This document shows positions 58,676-64,000 of a DNA stretch of 64,000 bases, in pieces. The DNA comes from Taudactylus pleione (lineage: Eukaryota > Chordata > Amphibia > Anura > Myobatrachidae): NCBI GenBank assembly GCA_031769625.1, contig JAUIMM010000636.1, forward strand, positions 5,579,501 to 5,643,500, read 5' to 3'. The translations under genes were made by a program, and so were the position numbers. Each line of letters starts with the position of its first letter. Position 1 is the stretch's first letter. The notes under the pieces were generated by a model, which worked only from the letters and a program-made list of their open reading frames with translations, did not search any database and was not told where the DNA came from.

Positions 58676-58895
58676 TACAGTATTATTAATTGGGGCACTA
58701 TGGTGTGGCATACTATGAATTGGGGGCACTTCGGTGTGACTACTATTATTTGGGGGCACCACACAGTGTGGCATACTATGAATTGGGGGACATTAAGGTG
58801 TGACATACTATGAATTGGGGGCACTATGGTGTGACATGCTATGAATGCCATGAATTGAGGGCACTACAGTGTGGTATACTATGAATTGTTTGGGG
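58676..58895. repeat. ~35-bp tandem repeat
   Basis: About six units of ATACTATGAATTGGGGGCAC plus TATGGTGTGAC. Confidence 0.9.
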
Positions 58896-59400
58896 ATGAT
58901 GACCTGGCTCATAAACTTTTAAGCGGCTACTAGATTTTACAAAAATTAGTTGACCTCCTGGCATATGTAGAGATCCTTGCTCTAAGGAATATGGTTGGCG
59001 CAAGTCCGCACTGATAGTGATGACTGTTATTTTCACAAGTGGTTGGATGGGTGCAGTCTGGTTGCATAGATGTGGTGCAGTTGCATAGATGCCGCAAACT
59101 CTGAATAAAGGCGGATATTTCCATTAGTTTCTGAGCATGTTATGTGGCCACAGATGTGGCTGATTTGCATTCAACTCCAACTTGGGCCCTTAGTGTTTTT
59201 TGTATTCTTAATCTGTCTACTACCCATATACACAAAAATACTGCAAGACCATTAAAGGTACAGTACTTTCCAGTCTATCAGGATAAGGCTGTACTAAATA
59301 AAATGTCAATCTTATTGATTTGTTTTTTGCACAGAAATGTTTAGCATAGACACAATAGTAAACAGGAGCCTTACACCCCTATTGTCATTAGTCAGACTTA

Positions 59401-59961
59401 GGGGTCTATTCATAAAGCTGAGAAGAGCGCTGTTTAGTTGAAATCAGGGCTCTTCTCTGCTTCGTGCAATTAATGGAGCAAGTTCCCGTGTAGAAGGTTA
59501 TTACTTCTCCGGCGGCACCCCTGCTCCATGTCGGCATCGATTCACCATACTTTTGTATGTTGAGTGCAATTCATAAGGAACGGAAAGCTCAGCTTTCAGT
59601 TCCTCTCCTGCAGTACAGATTACGCTATCTGAGGATGGTGTAATCTGTACCGCAAGCTGAACAGAGCAGGGAAGTTGCATACTTCTCTGCTCTCTGTCCG
59701 ACACCCGGCGCTGGCCCCGTCCCCTTTTCCCAGCGTCCTTTGCAGCAGGTCTGTCATGACCCTCAGACGCGGGGCATGCGCAGTGAGAAGCAGGAATATC
59801 AGGCTCCCGATATGTCTGTATTCTCGCTGCATACAGGGATAGCAGAGGGGTTGGACAGCGCCCGAAGATGCTGGACGGGTAAGTTTACACGAATGGCTAC
59901 TAAACATCACTTTATATTGCATCGATGTGAGTGAGCCACTTCCTGTTTATGAATAGACCCC
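59401..59961. mobile_element. MITE with GGGGTCTATTCATAAAGC termini
   Basis: Left GGGGTCTATTCATAAAG, right TTTATGAATAGACCCC. Reverse-oriented relative of 3,367-3,970; shared blocks include CTTCCCTGCTCT/AGAGCAGGGAAG and the GCGCATGCCCC region. Confidence 0.8.
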
Positions 59962-60845
59962 TCACTCTCTAGCAGGGTGTACCGATGGATAACTCTTGCT
60001 TTAGAGTTTACCTCTCCAGGGGCTGATTGTATGGAGTCCCCTGTACTCTACTCCTACATCAGTGGTGTAAACTTCCAAATAGATTTTACACTGATGATTT
60101 CTGTCTGCTGATGTTGGCAATATACTGTCAGATGGACAATAACGAGTTTAGGGAAAATTGGACTTGCTCTGAATCTGGAAGAAAAAAATATCTGTGTTCA
60201 TTTCTATAGAAATTAACGCAGCTGATTTTATCTCTTTGAATTGAAATAGGAAATATTTGACCCGCAATACGCTCCATTGTAACCAGTAATTGAAGATAGT
60301 ATCTGGGTCATATTTGTGAATTTTCCCAACAAATTCCACACATGCAGACCTTTTTATATAATTCAGCTTCAGCTGTTCAGATCACTTGAACCCTTTCTGT
60401 ACTTATTGTATTTCTAGAACTCATTTAGGTAAATTGCCTTTTTCTAGTGAATTACATGGCAATCTGCAATTAATCAAATATAATTCAAATTTAATTGTAA
60501 CCCACCACTTTTTTCAAGCCTCAAAAAAGTAAAATATAGTCTGACATCACCCATGTAGTAAAATCTCCAATTTCTGCAATGTATTGAAGATGGGGCATCT
60601 AGTTTACTCTTAAATCAGTAAATCTCTATGGAAATAATAAAAAAGAAAAACTCCCTGGCTTCTCCTTGGAAAACCATTCAGAAGAGTGAATGAAACAAAA
60701 TAGTCATGTATGTATAGACCTCTTTCTTTTATTTATTTTGGGGAAGTTTCAATGTGGTTTCTAGGGATAATGAAAAACGTTGCTAGCTTACTGGTTCACC
60801 AACTAATGGTTCTCAATTCAGGACACAGTCATTCATTCCATGGAC
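59962..60845. other. Unassigned AT-rich intronic sequence
   Basis: No supported feature. Confidence 0.35.
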
Positions 60846-60847
60846 TC

Positions 60848-61400
60848 TGGGAGCGATTCTGTATCGGACGGAATTGCAAAGCTGCATGCAGGCTATAGAT
60901 ATATGATGTATGTATGCATGCAGGCAGCTTTGCAATTCTGTCCTTGCTAATATGCAAATGCAGCAGGAGGTGTATGACACCCCCTGCTGCATTTGCAATC
61001 CCAGTACTGTGATTGAGGTCGCAGGCTGGGGTCACCATCGCGACCGTTGATGGTCAAGATGGTGGATGCGCCGGGCTGCCGGCCAACTGAGTAAACCTCG
61101 GCTTACTCAGGCTTGCGAGGCCAGGAGACTACGTCTGTTAACACAGTCCCTGGCCTTGCCACTCCCGTAAAACGGGGGCTGACACGCCCCCGTTTCCAGG
61201 AAGGCCGGCTGCCCACACCGCCCCTTAAATGTCTCTGCCTGTCAATGTCAATCAGGCAGAGGCCTCGAAAGGGCAGCGTGCGATTATGCAGGAACCATTC
61301 TGCGTAATCGCAGAATGGGTCCTGCACACGCGCAGTTTCCCGATAATCGGGAATCTGCGTTTAGCATTGCACTTGCGCGTACAATGCTGAATCAGCCCCT
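60848..61400 (+). mobile_element. MITE copy (TGCTGCATTTGC family), longest copy
   Basis: GGGAGCGATTCTGTATCGGA start; GCAGCTTTGCAATTCTGTCC, GCAAATGCAGCAGGAGGTGT and inverted partner; CTTGCCACTCCCGTAAAACG; TTCCCGATAATCGGGAATCT; right end AATGCTGAATCAGCCCCT. It carries about 200 bp absent from the 55.5-kb copy. Confidence 0.75.
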
Positions 61401-61840
61401 CAGTGAGCAGTGCATGTATCTTTCTATGTGTACCCACATGATACCCCCCCCCCCCCATTGGCAAGAGAGAAGAAAGCAAAGGGGACATTCTTTTTCTTTT
61501 GTAAAGTGGTAAATTAAGGCTCTTTAGGGATAATTTTTTTATTTTACTTTACTGTCATGTTACGCTGTGTTAATTTACTTATTCAGAATTTACTGATATA
61601 ATGGGTATGTGGTCTTAGGAATCCCTTTCCATTAAGGGTCACTGAGGTGGAAGTTTGGCAACCAACCCTTCACTGACCACTATACCAGAGGGGACTCCCT
61701 AAATCACATTTTTGTGTGTAGCACATGTCCTGGAAACCTTATTAAATGAATGGGCACTAAAAATGACAAAAGCTGTTAGATATTAAATCAGTCAACTATT
61801 CACAAGTAATTTGGTTAAATCTGGCCATACACTTTTTAAT

Positions 61841-61938
61841 AGTAAAATATAAGAGTGACTAGAGTTTTAGCGCTACTCTCATATAAATGTTTTTATATGA
61901 GAGTAGCGCTAAAACTATAGTCACTCTTCTCTTTTACT
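61841..61938. repeat. Near-perfect ~45-bp-arm hairpin
   Basis: AAGAGTGACTAGAGTTTTAG CGCTACTCTCATATAAA pairs with its inverted copy across a 1-3-nt loop, with few mismatches (one in the GACTA(G/T)AG word and two or three near the base). Confidence 0.85.
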
Positions 61939-62046
61939 TGTGGTTATTTTTGGGTTAAGGGGTTAACTCATACTGGAGTTTGGCAGCTTTACCTCTCTTT
62001 TGCGCCGGAACACAGTTGCCCTTTTTATTTAGTTTTAACTTTTTAA

Positions 62047-62399
62047 TGGTGCCCACATACTACGATTATCTGCAGGATTTGCACGATTTTGATGCATCAT
62101 AACAAGAAATCGTTCAAATTTGTGCAAATCTTGCAGTTTCCACTGAGCGATAACGATCCGATTCGCTGTCCCACGGCTCGTTAATCGTATCTTCAGATCT
62201 TACCTACTGCAGGTAAGATCTGGAAATCTCTTTAACGATGCACTGGAAATCGTTAAGGACGCACGATAGGTCGTTAGTAGATCATTTGTCAAAATGAACA
62301 CTTGGAGCACGATATCGTTTGTCTGTTTGAGCTGCCGGGGAGTTCAAGGGACATTAACGACATTGCATCGTTTGCGAGTCGTTTAGTGTGTGAGCACCT
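62047..62399. mobile_element. Harbinger-like MITE with TAA target duplication
   Basis: TAA at 62,044-62,046 and 62,400-62,402. Ends TGGTGCCCACATACTACGA and reversed AGGTGCTCACACACTAAACG. The interior has AACGAT/ATCGTT words and an AAGATCT...AGATCTT hairpin. Confidence 0.8.
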
Positions 62400-62617
62400 T
62401 AAATTGATCTTTCTAACCATCCAACTAATTGGCTGGTGTGAACAAAAATCTGGTAATGTATAGGAGCATTTGACAATCGATCATTTGCTCTCAAACACTG
62501 TAAAACTCATTAAAACGGTCGTTCAGACAAATTGGTTAAAAAAGGTTGACAGGTTCAAGGTGGATGACCTTGTATTATTGCTTGATGGAAGTAAACTTTA
62601 TATCACACTGATATGTT

Positions 62618-62790
62618 GACCGTAACAAATGTCGACATGTTTAAAATGTTCCAGAATGTCGACATACAGGTTTTTTTTTTTTTTGCATATTTTAGCCTAT
62701 CCCTAACACCTAATACTAAGCCTAAAAAAATGTACTGTTGACATTCTGGTGTCTACATGTTAAATGTCGACATTTTGTTTGTCCACCTTA
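62618..62790. repeat. 'ATGTCGACAT' dispersed repeat
   Basis: Left AAATGTCGACATGTTTAAAA and right CATGTTAAATGTCGACATTT are inverted across a 150-bp centre. Same word family as 32,510-33,295. Confidence 0.6.
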
Positions 62791-63159
62791 TGTCTGTGTT
62801 AACACTGAACACTAATTACTGCTGCTAATGGATCTCCCGGGGGCAATCCAACTAGCCCCGAAGTCCATCTTGACGCTAGCACTTATCATGGATTTTTTTC
62901 GGTACCTGGTGTGTCCCGAAAAATAATCCCCAAATAGTGCTGTGTTTTCACCGCAGTGATGGTAATGTTTGCAAACAGCCCTCCACCAACAGCAGAAGGT
63001 GCTAATCAAATCAGTGCATAGTGGAGTAAACCAACCACGAGGTTGCCTCCAATTTTTACCATATCCGGGATAGGACTTCCGTTTCTAACATGGATTTAAA
63101 TAAAGTTCTTTGAAGTTTTTAAGTATAAAAGGAGGACCCAATACCTATACCAGCTACCT

Positions 63160-63300
63160 TAAAAAAGTGCGGCAGCACAAAACGCGTTGGTCAGCGTCAA
63201 GCGGGAACCGGAAGTTCGGAAACGCCGGATCGGAAGTGTACACCCGAGTGCAAGGAGACCAGCCGAGATGAGAAGTCTGAACATCGGAAGGTAGGCGTTA
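63160..63300 (+). repeat. Possible Penelope-like remnant (AAAACGCGTTGG motif)
   Basis: GGCAGCACAAAACGCGTTGG resembles the GAAACGCGT phrase near hammerhead-type motifs of amphibian Penelope-like elements. Stem and core are not preserved. Confidence 0.25.
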
Positions 63301-63348
63301 GGGACAGTTAGCTAGTTCCCAACAGATATCCATCTCCATCGGGCATAG

Positions 63349-64000
63349 CAGGGCCGCAACTAGGGGGGGGGGCTAGAGGTGCACGTGCACTGGGTGCCGG
63401 AATGCAGGGGTGAAAGAGGGCTGACTCACGGTGGCTTGGGGGCTGCAGATTCAGAAAATGGCAAACCAAAAATGGCCGCGGCCAAGGAGGAGACACACTA
63501 GAGGTCCTACTGGACCTCTAGTCTCTGTTAGGCCAGCACAAGTGGCGGGAGAAGATGCTGAAAGCTGCATCTTCTCCCGTTAAACCCCCTGGCAACGAGC
63601 ATGAAACCCCTGGCAACGAGCATAAAACCCCCTGGCAACGAGCATAAAACCCCCTGGCAACGAGCATGAAACCCCTGGCAACGAGCATGAAACCCCTGGC
63701 AACGAGCATGAAACCCCTGGCAACGAGCATGAAACCCCCTGGCAACGAGCATGAAACCCCCTGGCAACGAGCATGAAACCCCCTGGCAACGAGCATGTAA
63801 CCCCTGGCAACGAGCATGTAACCCCTGGCAACGAGCATAAACCCCATAGCAATGCGCATGAAACCCCCTGGCAATGCGCATAAACTCCATGGCAACGAGC
63901 ATGTACCCCCTGGCAACGAGTATGAAACCCCCTGGCAACGAGCATGAAAGCCCTGGCAATGAGCATGGAACCCCTGGTAATGAGCATAAAACCCCTGACA
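63349..64000. mobile_element. hAT-like element start, runs off the window
   Basis: CAGGGCCGCAACTAGGGGGG at 63,349 is a hAT-type left terminus. It precedes a GC-rich segment and a minisatellite, as in the 17.5-kb element. The right end is outside the window. Confidence 0.5.
63586..64000. repeat. 21/22-bp minisatellite, continues past window end
   Basis: About 19 units of ACCCCCTGGCAACGAGCATG AA, with 21-bp variants and drift (AATGAGCAT, AATGCGCAT) at the right side. It is open on the minus strand in all three frames (LVARGF-type repeats), a by-product of the repeat. Confidence 0.95.

Larger units (their letters stand above)
61820..62560. mobile_element. Split relative of the 36.1-kb MITE, interrupted by two insertions
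   Basis: Left remnant ATCTGGCCATACACTTTTTA (61,819) and right remnant 62,403-62,560 (CCATCCAACTAATTGGCTGG, AAAAATCTGGTAATGTATAG, TTTGCTCTCAAA) fit the 36,106-36,414 element. Between them are a hairpin sequence and a TAA-flanked MITE. Confidence 0.5.

Noticed and set aside
63518..63987. Three overlapping minus-strand ORFs of 130-140 residues
   Set aside because: All three frames of one 21/22-bp minisatellite; not a protein.

Overview
This is a window from a large, repeat-rich vertebrate nuclear genome, most probably a frog or toad. The evidence is one recognisable vertebrate gene (a WWC1/KIBRA first coding exon behind a CpG-rich promoter), long introns and intergenic DNA, and a repeat landscape dominated by small non-autonomous DNA transposons (hAT-like, TAA/TTA-flanked Harbinger-like, Tc1/mariner) plus Penelope-like remnants. 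That mix is familiar from anuran genomes. The organism is inferred from style; no species-specific marker was recognised. There is nothing prokaryotic or viral that I can support.

Layout. 1-20,490 is intergenic DNA upstream of the gene. It holds hAT-like elements (2-602, 15,052-15,984, 17,549-19,011), two copies of an element carrying telomere-like G-rich arrays, a 57-bp minisatellite (5.27-5.81 kb), a Penelope-like GIY-YIG remnant (6.9-7.35 kb), and a perfect 127-bp-arm palindrome (8,859-9,120). About 20,490-21,230 is a CpG-rich promoter and 5' UTR. 21,095-21,213 encodes the first 39 2/3 codons of WWC1, mostly its first WW domain. From 21,214 to the end is intron 1; no second WWC1 exon was found. 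The intron is filled with palindromic MITEs, hAT and Harbinger-like MITEs, an internally deleted mariner (47.71-48.41 kb), two Tc1 elements (39.57-40.11 and 49.90-51.11 kb), minisatellites (53.7-54.7, 55.03-55.38 and 63.59-64.0 kb) and three more G-rich telomere-like elements.

How it works together. WWC1 is the only host gene seen. It encodes a cytoplasmic scaffold of the Hippo pathway, and the window gives its start codon, promoter and part of its first intron. Everything else is transposon sediment or unassigned DNA. Several insertions are datable relative to one another by nesting, and three are bounded by exact 8-bp target duplications (17,549-19,011; 23,313-23,514; 29,058-29,399).

Most worth a second look: the perfect palindrome; the five-copy G-rich element that always carries a GTAAGTA splice-donor-like motif beside its telomere-like array; a hAT insertion whose empty-site paralogue lies in the same window; and palindromic MITEs that carry opposed CCAAT (NF-Y-type) sites. 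All repeat assignments rest on reading termini, target duplications and cross-copy similarity within this window, not on a database search.
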